This document shows positions 23,480-30,603 of a stretch of 33,599 nt of DNA, piece after piece (position 1 is the stretch's first letter; each line of letters starts with the position of its first letter). This stretch comes from Moraxellaceae bacterium UBA2477. GTDB lineage: Bacteria > Pseudomonadota > Gammaproteobacteria > Pseudomonadales > Moraxellaceae. A model generated the notes under the pieces. The model was not told the origin of the DNA, did not search any database, and saw nothing but the letters and a program-made list of their open reading frames with translations. The stretch covers positions 1 through 33,599 of the forward strand of contig DDPD01000003.1 of the NCBI GenBank assembly GCA_002342025.1, given 5' to 3'. The position numbers and the translations under genes were made by a program.

Positions 23480-24310
23480 ATGAGTCATCCGCAGGGCAAG
23501 AAAGGCAGTCGCGTTGTTGAAGGTCACGTCGCGCGCAAACGCTTCGGGCAGAACTTCCTCAGCGACGACCGCGTTATCCAGCAGATCGTGGCCAGCTTTC
23601 AGCCCAGCACAGAGCAAAATGTGGTTGAAATTGGCCCTGGCCTAGGTGCGCTGACCAAGGTGTTGTTGCCCGCGCTAGGGCATATGCAGGTGGTCGAGCT
23701 GGACCGGGATTTGGCCGCGCGTCTGCCCAACACTTTGGCCGGCATGGGCGAGCTCGTTATTCACAGTGGCGACGCGCTTCAGTTCGACTTTGCCCCCTTA
23801 GCAACCGCCCCGGGTGCGGCAGACCTGCGTGTCATCGGCAACCTGCCCTACAATATTTCCACACCCCTGATTTTTCATTTGCTGGACCAGGTGGGTGTGA
23901 TTCGCGACATGCATTTCATGCTGCAAAAGGAAGTGGTTGATCGGCTCTGTGCCGAGCCCGGCAGCAACGATTACGGTCGCCTGTCCGTCATGGTCCAATA
24001 CCGTTGCCAGCCCGAATGGCTATTCGATGTACCACCGGAAGCCTTTAGCCCTCCCCCCAAAGTGACCTCGGCCATCGTGCGCCTGACACCGTACAGCGAG
24101 CTGCCCTACCCCTGCCGCGACGAGAAGCTGCTGGCAGAGGTGGTCATGGCGGCCTTCACCATGCGCCGCAAGACCTTACGCAATGCACTCGGACGCTATC
24201 CCGAAGAGGTCCTGCGCAGTACGGGTGTCAACCTGACCAGTCGCCCTGAGACATTGTCCGTGGCAGACTATGTCGCAATCACCAATGCGTTAGCGGAAGC
24301 CAAACCATGA
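23480..24310 (+). CDS. rsmA: 16S rRNA (adenine1518/1519-N6) dimethyltransferase
   Basis: A 276-residue SAM-dependent methyltransferase (KsgA) that dimethylates two adjacent adenines near the 3' end of 16S rRNA during 30S assembly. The sequence shows RKRFGQNFLSD (19-29), the SAM-binding EIGPGLGALT, the catalytic NLPYNIS and FSPPPKVTSAIV. The N-terminal stretch before RKRFGQNFL is about ten residues longer than in E. coli. It lies 13 bases after pdxA and overlaps apaG by four bases (ATGA). Confidence 0.97.
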   Translation: MSHPQGKKGSRVVEGHVARKRFGQNFLSDDRVIQQIVASFQPSTEQNVVEIGPGLGALTKVLLPALGHMQVVELDRDLAARLPNTLAGMGELVIHSGDALQFDFAPLATAPGAADLRVIGNLPYNISTPLIFHLLDQVGVIRDMHFMLQKEVVDRLCAEPGSNDYGRLSVMVQYRCQPEWLFDVPPEAFSPPPKVTSAIVRLTPYSELPYPCRDEKLLAEVVMAAFTMRRKTLRNALGRYPEEVLRSTGVNLTSRPETLSVADYVAITNALAEAKP

Positions 24311-24702
24311 GCCAATCAGTGCATTCGGTCGATGCCCATGGCATCAGCATTCAAGTGCGCAGCGAGTACTTGGCGGAGCCATCGAATCCGGCCGAGAAGC
24401 GCTATGTATTTGCTTACCATATTCGAATTCGCAACGAAGGCGTTCGTACCGCGCGATTGCTGACTCGGCATTGGATCATCACCGACGCCGAGGCACGCGT
24501 GCAGGAAGTTCGGGGCGATGGCGTGATTGGCGAACAACCCACATTAGCCCCGGGCGAGCATTTCGAATATACCAGCGGCTCTGTGCTAGAAACCCCCGTG
24601 GGCAGCATGCATGGAAGCTACGGCATGATCAACGAAGTGGGCGAGCGCTTTGAGTCGCCCATCCCAGCCTTCACGCTGGCCATTCCGCGCGTACTCAACT
24701 AA
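24307..24702 (+). CDS. apaG: ApaG protein (Co2+/Mg2+ efflux-associated, DUF525)
   Basis: A 131-residue single-domain protein with the ApaG fold. IQVRSEYLAEPSNPAEKRYVFAY (16-38), RNEGVRTARLLTRHWIITDA, VRGDGVIGEQPTLAPGEHFEYTSG and GSMHGSYGM are all characteristic. Its biochemical role is not settled; mutants in enterics affect divalent cation efflux. It is coupled to rsmA by an ATGA overlap and lies 12 bases before apaH, the standard rsmA-apaG-apaH group. Confidence 0.96.
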   Translation: MSQSVHSVDAHGISIQVRSEYLAEPSNPAEKRYVFAYHIRIRNEGVRTARLLTRHWIITDAEARVQEVRGDGVIGEQPTLAPGEHFEYTSGSVLETPVGSMHGSYGMINEVGERFESPIPAFTLAIPRVLN

Positions 24703-24714
24703 GGGGCAGATTGC

Positions 24715-25539
24715 ATGGCGCACTATGCCATCGGCGATGTGCAAGGCTGTCGCGCCGCGCTGGAAAACCTGCTCGACACCATAGCCTTCGACCCGGCACA
24801 AGATCGACTCTACTTTGCTGGCGATCTGGTTGCACGTGGCCCCGATTCCTTAGGCACGCTGCGTCTAATCCATGACCTCGGTGCGGCGGCAGACACCGTG
24901 CTCGGCAATCACGATTTGCACCTCATAGCCGCCCATCACGGTCTGGCCACGCTGAAAGCGAAAGACGGCACGCTCCCCATTCTCGACGCATTCGATCGCA
25001 CGGCGCTCATGACGTGGTTACAAGCACGGCCACTGTTGATTGAGCTGCCGGATGTCGCCGCGCAGCCGCATGTGCTTTGCCATGCCGGTTGGCTCCCAGG
25101 CTGGACACCCGCACAGGCTCGCGATCACGCGCGGGAAGTCGACGTCGCTCTTCGCGGCCCGGATGCCCTGAGCTATCTCGCCAACATGTACGGTAACGAA
25201 CCAGCCATCTGGCGAGACGATCTCGCAGGCATGACACGCCTGCGAGCCATCACCAATGTCTTTACTCGCATGCGACTGCTGCATGCCGATGGCGCACTGG
25301 ATTTCCTGCACAAGGACTCGCCGAATACCGCGCCTAGTGGCCTTAAGCCTTGGTATGCCGCAGACCTCAGTGCCTTGGGCAACACCCGAATTATTTTCGG
25401 GCACTGGGCCGCCATTCTCGGCATCACGCATCAGCCGCAATGCATTGCGCTAGATACCGGCTGCGTCTGGGGCAACCACCTCACGGCCTACCGGTTGGAA
25501 GACGGCCGACGCTTCCACAGCCGTCCGGGGCTGCAATGA
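24715..25539 (+). CDS. apaH: Symmetrical bis(5'-nucleosyl)-tetraphosphatase
   Basis: A 274-residue metallophosphatase that splits Ap4A into two ADP. Metal-binding motifs: IGDVQGC (6-12), GDLVARGPDS and GNHDLHLI, plus HAGWLPGW, where a metal-binding histidine is expected, and the ApaH-typical NVFTRMR. The length agrees with E. coli ApaH (280). It removes alarmone-like Ap4A and can decap Np4-capped RNA. The stop overlaps the start of cca as ATGA. Confidence 0.97.
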   Translation: MAHYAIGDVQGCRAALENLLDTIAFDPAQDRLYFAGDLVARGPDSLGTLRLIHDLGAAADTVLGNHDLHLIAAHHGLATLKAKDGTLPILDAFDRTALMTWLQARPLLIELPDVAAQPHVLCHAGWLPGWTPAQARDHAREVDVALRGPDALSYLANMYGNEPAIWRDDLAGMTRLRAITNVFTRMRLLHADGALDFLHKDSPNTAPSGLKPWYAADLSALGNTRIIFGHWAAILGITHQPQCIALDTGCVWGNHLTAYRLEDGRRFHSRPGLQ

Positions 25540-26795
25540 ACGGCCAGCGTTATCAAGCCTATCGCGTCGGCGGCGCTGTCCGGGATCGCCTGCTCGGCCT
25601 GGACGTGGTCGATATTGACTGGGTCGTGGTGGGTGCCACTCCCGAGGACTTGCTGGCACAGGGCTATCGCCAGGTCGGCAACGAATTCCCCGTCTTCCTG
25701 CACCCACAAACGCAGGCTGAATATGCGCTGGCTCGCACCGAGCGCAAACACGGCAGCGGCTATAACGGCTTCATTTGTGACTTCTCGCCGAATGTCACAC
25801 TGGAAGCGGACTTACAACGCCGCGACCTGACCATCAATGCCATGGCCGAACTCGACGATGGCAGCATCATCGACCCTTGTGGGGGGCAACAGGATCTAGC
25901 AGCACGACTGCTTCGCCATGTCTCGCCAGCCTTCGTCGAAGACCCCTTGCGCGTACTCCGTGTCGCCCGCTTTGCGGCACGCTTTAAACCCCTGGGCTTT
26001 CGTATTGCGCCGGAAACCTTTGCTCTGATGCAGCAGCTCAGTCGCAGCGGTGAGCTGCAAACGCTAACACCCGAGCGCGTTTGGCAAGAGATGTCACGCG
26101 CATTGGCGGGGCCGCGCCCCGATGTATTTTTTGATGTCCTACAGGACTGCGGTGCGCTTGCCATTTTGCTGCCGGAAGTGAGTCATCTCTTTGGCGTTCC
26201 GCAGCGCGCCGACTATCACCCGGAAGTGGATACGGGCCTGCACACCCTGCTCAGTCTGCAACAAGCCGAGCGACTAACGACCGATGCCGCAATACGTTAC
26301 GCCGTCTTGCTCCATGATGTTGGCAAAGGCCTCACACCCACGGATGTGCTGCCCCGCCATACTGGCCACGAGGCGCGTGGCCTGCCCTTGATTCGCGCCA
26401 TCGGCCAACGCCTGCGCGCACCCAAGGCGTGGCAGGAACTGGCGCTGCTGGTGGGCGAGTGGCATCTCGACTGTCATCGCGCTGATGAATTACGCCCAGA
26501 CACGCTGTTGCGCAAATTGACGTTGCTGGATGCTTGGCGTCGCCCCGAACGCTTTGCCGACTTCCTGACTGCCTGTGAAGCCGATGCACGTGGCCGCACC
26601 GGTTTGGAAGATCGTGATTATTGGCAGCGGGATTACTGGCTCGGTGCATTTGCTGCCACTCAGGTCGACATGCCTGCACTGCTGGCACAAGGCCTGAAAG
26701 GCGCTGATATGGCAAAAGCCATTGCCGAACAACGCCTGAGTCAACTCACCGATTATCGTAACCACTATCGACACCTGAGCCCTCGCCCAGGCTAA
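25536..26795 (+). CDS. cca: Multifunctional CCA tRNA nucleotidyltransferase (with HD domain)
   Basis: A 419-residue class II CCA-adding enzyme. The nucleotidyltransferase core shows GGAVRD (12-17), catalytic D26 and D28 (DIDWVVVG) and RRDLTINAMA. RVLRVARFAARF lies in the neck. An HD domain with RYAVLLHDVGKGLTP and a downstream HTGHEARG follows, as in E. coli Cca (412 residues), which also repairs tRNA ends and has phosphatase activity. The ATG at 25536 overlaps the apaH stop. A longer open frame to 25350 would lie inside apaH and adds unrelated residues. It is followed after six bases by folM. Confidence 0.96.
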   Translation: MNGQRYQAYRVGGAVRDRLLGLDVVDIDWVVVGATPEDLLAQGYRQVGNEFPVFLHPQTQAEYALARTERKHGSGYNGFICDFSPNVTLEADLQRRDLTINAMAELDDGSIIDPCGGQQDLAARLLRHVSPAFVEDPLRVLRVARFAARFKPLGFRIAPETFALMQQLSRSGELQTLTPERVWQEMSRALAGPRPDVFFDVLQDCGALAILLPEVSHLFGVPQRADYHPEVDTGLHTLLSLQQAERLTTDAAIRYAVLLHDVGKGLTPTDVLPRHTGHEARGLPLIRAIGQRLRAPKAWQELALLVGEWHLDCHRADELRPDTLLRKLTLLDAWRRPERFADFLTACEADARGRTGLEDRDYWQRDYWLGAFAATQVDMPALLAQGLKGADMAKAIAEQRLSQLTDYRNHYRHLSPRPG

Positions 26796-26801
26796 AACGA
26801 G

Positions 26802-27569
26802 ATGCCCATGACTCACGACGATCCGTTAAATGCTCGCGTAGTGCTTATTACCGGTGCCGGTCGTCGCGTCGGTGCCGCCACCGCACGGCGTCTGCACCGA
26901 CAGGGCTGGCGCGTGCTACTACATTGCTTTCACTCACAGCGCACCGCTCACTTGCTCGCCGATGAGCTCAACGCTTTTCGCCCGGACAGCGCCCGAGTGC
27001 TCATTGCCAACCTTAGCGATGCCAATGCCGTGACCGCGTTGGCAGTCGACAGCATCGATGCCTATGGGCGATTAGACGCTCTGGTGAATAACGCCTCTTC
27101 GTTCTATCCCACCCCCGTGGGAACTACGTCACAAGCACAGTGGGATGACCTGTTTGCCAGTAACGCTCGCGCGCCCTTTTTTCTCAGCCAGGCCTTAACT
27201 CCCGCCCTTCAAGCCAGCGCTCGGGGCAGCATCGTCAATGTCATTGATATTCATGCCGAGTTCCCACTAGCAGAGCACACGATCTATTGCATGGCGAAAG
27301 CTGCATTAGGGGCCATGACAAAGTCGCTCGCCAAAGAGCTAGCTCCCCGCGTGCGCGTTAATGGCGTTGCGCCCGGGGCGATTGCGTGGCCTGAGGGCAG
27401 TGGCGAAATGTCGGCGGTACTGCAAGAAAAAATTCTGGCCAGCGTGCCACTGGGGCGCGTCGGCGGTTTTGATAGCATCGCCGACACCATTGCCTTCCTG
27501 ATTGAGGGTAGCGATTACATCAGCGGCCAAATCATCGCGGTAGATGGCGGACGCAGCGTCTGGGGCTAA
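26802..27569 (+). CDS. folM: Pteridine reductase / dihydromonapterin reductase (SDR family)
   Basis: A 255-residue short-chain dehydrogenase with the TGAGRRVG nucleotide loop (17-24). The RR in this motif is typical of pteridine reductases and FolM. The SDR serine is replaced by aspartate (VNVIDIHAEFPL), also a feature of this branch, and the catalytic Y-x-x-x-K is in IYCMAKAALG. It reduces dihydropterins, for example dihydromonapterin to the tetrahydro form. The convergent folB, three bases away, makes a pterin substrate likely. The ATG at 26808 is an alternative start. Confidence 0.88.
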   Translation: MPMTHDDPLNARVVLITGAGRRVGAATARRLHRQGWRVLLHCFHSQRTAHLLADELNAFRPDSARVLIANLSDANAVTALAVDSIDAYGRLDALVNNASSFYPTPVGTTSQAQWDDLFASNARAPFFLSQALTPALQASARGSIVNVIDIHAEFPLAEHTIYCMAKAALGAMTKSLAKELAPRVRVNGVAPGAIAWPEGSGEMSAVLQEKILASVPLGRVGGFDSIADTIAFLIEGSDYISGQIIAVDGGRSVWG

Positions 27570-27572
27570 GGC

Positions 27573-27932
27573 TTAGCTCGTGCGCTGACCGCGCTCAATG
27601 AGCACACCTACGTCCTGAGCGCCACGCACGGCGCCCGGCTTGCTCACACGCAGTCGCATCCAGGGCACCTGAAATTCCTCTCGCAAGATGGTCCAGATCG
27701 ACTCCGCTAACGTCTCAACCAGCTCGTAATGCGCAGTCTCCACATGCGCTTTTAAACGCTGCGATACCGCCTTGTAGTCCAGCGCATCGGCAATGGCATC
27801 GCTAGCCGCTGCGGCGCGAATATCCCAGCCCATCTCCAAGTCCAAACTCAAGGTCTGTTTAATCCGGCGCTCCCACTGGAACATGCCGATGACTGTCTCG
27901 AGTTTGAAATCTCGGATGTAAACAATATCCAT
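27573..27932 (-). CDS. folB: Dihydroneopterin aldolase
   Basis: A 119-residue enzyme of folate synthesis that cleaves dihydroneopterin to 6-hydroxymethyl-dihydropterin and glycolaldehyde (some members also epimerise). Family segments: MDIVYIRDFKLETVIGMFQWE (1-21), DYKAVSQRLK, YELVETLAESIW with the substrate-binding glutamate, and RLRVSKPGAVRGAQDVGV. It is convergent with folM and divergent from plsY, which is also the folB-plsY order of other gammaproteobacteria. Confidence 0.96.
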   Translation of the reverse strand: MDIVYIRDFKLETVIGMFQWERRIKQTLSLDLEMGWDIRAAAASDAIADALDYKAVSQRLKAHVETAHYELVETLAESIWTILREEFQVPWMRLRVSKPGAVRGAQDVGVLIERGQRTS

Positions 27933-28031
27933 TCGTTGCCTCGTCGCGCGCAGGTTGTCTTGCTAGGATTGCGACAGGTTTTTGCCAAGCTGCGATACTG
28001 CAACTTATTCATTTTCAGTCATGGAGCAGAC

Positions 28032-28619
28032 ATGAGCCCCGACCTAATTGCCTGTACGGCGCTGATTCTCGCTTATCTGCTGGGCTCTGTCTCGGCGGCG
28101 ATCATCGTTTGTCGTTTGATGGGGTTGCCTGACCCTCGCACAGACGGCTCCGGCAACCCCGGCACCACCAATGTTTTGCGCTTGGGCGGCAAACCTGCTG
28201 CCTTGCTAACCCTTACCGGCGATATGCTGAAAGGGGTCATCCCCGTGCTCCTGGCGCGCGAGTACGGCATGAGTGATGTCTTGCTCAGTGCCGTTGGTAT
28301 TGCCGCTTTCCTAGGCCATCTCTACCCGGTCTTTTTCCGTTTCGAGGGCGGCAAAGGCGTGGCCACGGCGCTTGGCGTCATGCTCAGCCTGCATTGGGGC
28401 TTAGGCGTTGCAGTGGTATTACTCTGGCTTGCCGGATTTGTCTTAACCCGAATTTCATCGGTGGGCGCCATTACCGCGTTTATTGCCGCGCCTTTTCTGG
28501 CGAGCTGGCTCATGCCTCAAGCCATGCTCGGCGTAGTTGGCATGAGTGTGCTGCTGTTGGCACGTCATAAACGCAATATCGTGTCCTTGCTGAAAGGCAC
28601 TGAGCGGCGCTTTAAGTAA
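28032..28619 (+). CDS. plsY: Acyl-phosphate glycerol-3-phosphate acyltransferase
   Basis: A 195-residue integral membrane enzyme that acylates glycerol 3-phosphate from acyl-phosphate, the first step of phospholipid synthesis. Several hydrophobic segments are visible, along with the conserved loops GSGNPGTTNVLR (about 37-48), GHLYPVFFRFEGGKGVAT (about 96-113) and the final RHKRNIVSLLKGTERRFK. The start at 28032 has GGAG five bases upstream and opens directly into the first membrane helix. A longer frame to 27936 would add 32 unlikely residues. It converges with tsaD, seven bases away. TTGCCA and TTATTC, 17 bases apart near 27980-28010, are a weak promoter candidate. Confidence 0.95.
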   Translation: MSPDLIACTALILAYLLGSVSAAIIVCRLMGLPDPRTDGSGNPGTTNVLRLGGKPAALLTLTGDMLKGVIPVLLAREYGMSDVLLSAVGIAAFLGHLYPVFFRFEGGKGVATALGVMLSLHWGLGVAVVLLWLAGFVLTRISSVGAITAFIAAPFLASWLMPQAMLGVVGMSVLLLARHKRNIVSLLKGTERRFK

Positions 28620-28626
28620 GCCCTGC

Positions 28627-29649
28627 TCAGGCGATGGCCGACAGCTCCGTCATCGGCCATCGCGCTCTCACACTTACGCCTAAACCAACCGATTCACCCG
28701 CCCGTAAGCGCTGACAGCCAGCAAACGCAATCATCGCGCCATTGTCTGTGCAGAATTCGGGGGCAGGGTAAAAGGCCTGAGCCTGCATTGGCTTTAACGC
28801 CTCCGCGAGCCCTGAACGTAAGCGCTTATTTGCACTTACGCCACCCGCCAAGACGATGCGCTTTAAGCCTGTTTCTTGCATTGCACGAATGCATTTACGA
28901 ATTAACGTGTCTACCGCCGCGGCCTCAAAGCTGGCACAGATATCCGCCGTTTTATTGGGATAGTCAGCCGTTTGCTGGCGTGCGGTGAGCACCGCTGTTT
29001 TCAAGCCGCTAAACGAGAAATCGAGGCCGGGCCGATCGAGCATCGGGCGAGGAAACTTAAAGGCATCATCCCGCCCCGTCAGCGCCATTCGAGCCACCGC
29101 CGGCCCACCGGGATAGCTCAGCCCTAACATTTTCGCGACCTTATCAAAGGCCTCGCCCGCAGCATCATCAATGGACTCACCGAGCAGGTCGTAGCGACCA
29201 ATGCCATCGACCCGCATGAGCTGGGTATGACCACCGGACACCAGCAGCGCCACAAACGGAAAGGCCGGCGGATTCGCCTCCAGCAGCGGGGCGAGCAAAT
29301 GCCCTTCCATGTGATGTACAGGCACGGCAGGCACGCCCCAAGCATAGGCCAGCGACCGCGCCATTAGAGCACCCGTCAACAGCGCACCGGCCAAGCCAGG
29401 ACCTGCGGTGTAGGCAATGCCGTCGATATCCCCCGGCTGACATCCCGCCGCCGCCATGACATCGCGCACCAGCGGCACCATTTTGCGGATGTGATCGCGA
29501 GAGGCCAGCTCCGGCACGACACCGCCGTAATCGGCATGCATATCGATTTGGCTATAGAGGCAATGTGCCAGTAACTGCCCACTGCCGGCATCGTCATAAA
29601 TCGCTACGCCGGTCTCATCGCAAGAAGTTTCCATACCCAAAACACGCAT
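28627..29649 (-). CDS. tsaD: tRNA N6-adenosine threonylcarbamoyltransferase
   Basis: A 340-residue ASKHA-fold protein (Kae1/YgjD) that transfers the threonylcarbamoyl group to A37 of ANN-decoding tRNAs. METSCDETGVAIYD (6-19), the metal-binding H113-x-x-x-H117 in HHMEGHLLAP, LVSGGHTQLM and the phosphate loop VLAGGVSANKRLR are present. The start at 29649 gives the standard N-terminus MRVLGMETSCDE. A frame open to 29721 adds 24 unrelated residues. It diverges from rpsU, the classic tsaD/rpsU arrangement. A long stem-loop lies in its last codons. Confidence 0.97.
   Translation of the reverse strand: MRVLGMETSCDETGVAIYDDAGSGQLLAHCLYSQIDMHADYGGVVPELASRDHIRKMVPLVRDVMAAAGCQPGDIDGIAYTAGPGLAGALLTGALMARSLAYAWGVPAVPVHHMEGHLLAPLLEANPPAFPFVALLVSGGHTQLMRVDGIGRYDLLGESIDDAAGEAFDKVAKMLGLSYPGGPAVARMALTGRDDAFKFPRPMLDRPGLDFSFSGLKTAVLTARQQTADYPNKTADICASFEAAAVDTLIRKCIRAMQETGLKRIVLAGGVSANKRLRSGLAEALKPMQAQAFYPAPEFCTDNGAMIAFAGCQRLRAGESVGLGVSVRARWPMTELSAIA
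28631..28663. other. Eleven-base perfect stem-loop at the end of tsaD
   Basis: GCGATGGCCGA (28631-28641) and TCGGCCATCGC (28653-28663) are exact inverted repeats with an 11-base loop. They cover the last dozen codons of tsaD and lie 12 bases past the plsY stop on the other strand. No T run follows on either side, so it is not a canonical intrinsic terminator. It could protect mRNA 3' ends of both convergent genes. Confidence 0.6.
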
Positions 29650-29708
29650 TTCGGCACCTGAATTGAAGCTATTTGATGGCGCGCAGTGTAACGCTGCGCA
29701 CAGGGGGT

Positions 29709-29737
29709 TTGCCATTCGCAAGATAACTGGCTAAAAT
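29709..29737 (+). promoter_or_regulatory. Sigma-70 promoter of the rpsU operon
   Basis: TTGCCA (29709-29714) and TAAAAT (29732-29737) are separated by 17 bases, a near-consensus pair. RNA would start near 29744, giving a leader of about 45 bases before rpsU. The position, just upstream of rpsU in the tsaD/rpsU gap, is where the macromolecular synthesis operon promoter is expected. Confidence 0.78.
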
Positions 29738-29790
29738 CCGCGCCCCACGCCCAGTCGGCGTATCGAATTTCTGAACCCAGGTGAGCATTC

Positions 29791-30006
29791 ATGCCCCAAG
29801 TTAAAGTGAAAGAAGGCGAACCGTTTGACGTCGCCCTGCGTCGTTTCAAGCGTTCCTGTGAAAAGGCTGGTGTTCTGGCTGACGTGCGCAAGCGCGATTT
29901 CTTCGAAAAGCCAACGCAAGAGCGCAAGCGCAAAGCCGCTGCCGCTGTAAAGCGTCACGCGAAGAAAGTACAACGCGAAGCCGTTAAGGTTAAGCGCCTG
30001 TACTAA
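29791..30006 (+). CDS. rpsU: 30S ribosomal protein S21
   Basis: A 71-residue, strongly basic protein, the exact usual length of bS21. It begins MPQVKVKEGEPFDVALRRFK and ends VKVKRLY. S21 helps the small subunit bind mRNA at initiation. An AGGTGA lies about seven bases upstream of the start. It is the first gene of the rpsU-yqeY-dnaG-rpoD operon and is followed by a long hairpin that may set its expression apart from the genes downstream. Confidence 0.99.
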   Translation: MPQVKVKEGEPFDVALRRFKRSCEKAGVLADVRKRDFFEKPTQERKRKAAAAVKRHAKKVQREAVKVKRLY

Positions 30007-30048
30007 TTTCAGCACGGGGCGCGTCATGCGATGTGCACCGCTGAAATT
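30005..30048 (+). other. Long hairpin after rpsU, possible attenuator or processing site
   Basis: AATTTCAGC (30005-30013) and GCTGAAATT (30040-30048) are exact nine-base inverted repeats. Inside them GGGGCGCGT can pair with ATGTGCACC (with G-U pairs and one mismatch), so the whole 44 bases fold into one long stem. It includes the last two bases of the rpsU stop codon. Only scattered T residues follow (TCTCGTTGTTGC), so termination would be partial at best. In E. coli a weak terminator sits between rpsU and dnaG. Confidence 0.6.
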
Positions 30049-30085
30049 CTCGTTGTTGCATCCCCTTTAGCATGCTGGTTCCATC

Positions 30086-30529
30086 ATGTCTCTGAAAGCT
30101 CGCCTGACCGAAGCCATGAAAGACGCAATGCGCGCCCAAGATAAAGATCGTCTTGGCGTTGTTCGCATGGCGCTAACCGCGTTCAAGCAAATTGAAGTGG
30201 ATGAGCGCATTGAGCTCGACGATGCGCGATCACTGGCTGTGCTGGAAAAGCTAGTGAAACAGCGTCGCGAATCTGCCGCTGCCTTTGAACAAGGTGGTCG
30301 TGCCGAATTGGCCGTGAAAGAGCTGGCCGAAATTGCCATCTTGCAAACTTTTTTGCCTGAGCCCTTAAGTGATGCCGAACTTGCATCGCTGATTTCTGCC
30401 GCTATTGCAGAAGCGGGTGCTACCAGTGCTCGCGATATGGGCAAAGTCATGAACCTGTTACGCCCCATGGTGGCAGGCCGCGCCGATGTCGGTGCGCTTT
30501 CTCAGCAAGTAAAAACTCGCCTCAGCTGA
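30086..30529 (+). CDS. yqeY: GatB/YqeY domain protein
   Basis: A 147-residue protein consisting of the YqeY domain, the tRNA-contacting helical domain also found at the C-terminus of GatB. Key stretches: LKARLTEAMKDAMRAQDKDRLGVVRM (3-28), LEKLVKQRRESAAAFEQGGR, EIAILQTFLPEPLSDAEL and ARDMGKVMNLL. Its role is not established; a link to tRNA metabolism is inferred from the domain. Its place between rpsU and dnaG is standard in Pseudomonas-like genomes and absent in E. coli. An intergenic gap of 74 bases before dnaG shows no clear signal. Confidence 0.93.
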   Translation: MSLKARLTEAMKDAMRAQDKDRLGVVRMALTAFKQIEVDERIELDDARSLAVLEKLVKQRRESAAAFEQGGRAELAVKELAEIAILQTFLPEPLSDAELASLISAAIAEAGATSARDMGKVMNLLRPMVAGRADVGALSQQVKTRLS

Positions 30530-30603
30530 TTCCTTGCACTGCATTGCACACTTTGTGATGCTATCGCACACTGCCGCATTGCCTTTTTCTGACTCGAGCT
30601 GAC

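Noticed and set aside
29681..29699. Inverted repeat GCGCAG-N7-CTGCGC between tsaD and rpsU
   Set aside because: Six-base GC-rich arms occur often by chance at this composition and it does not coincide with the promoter boxes. Kept only as a note.
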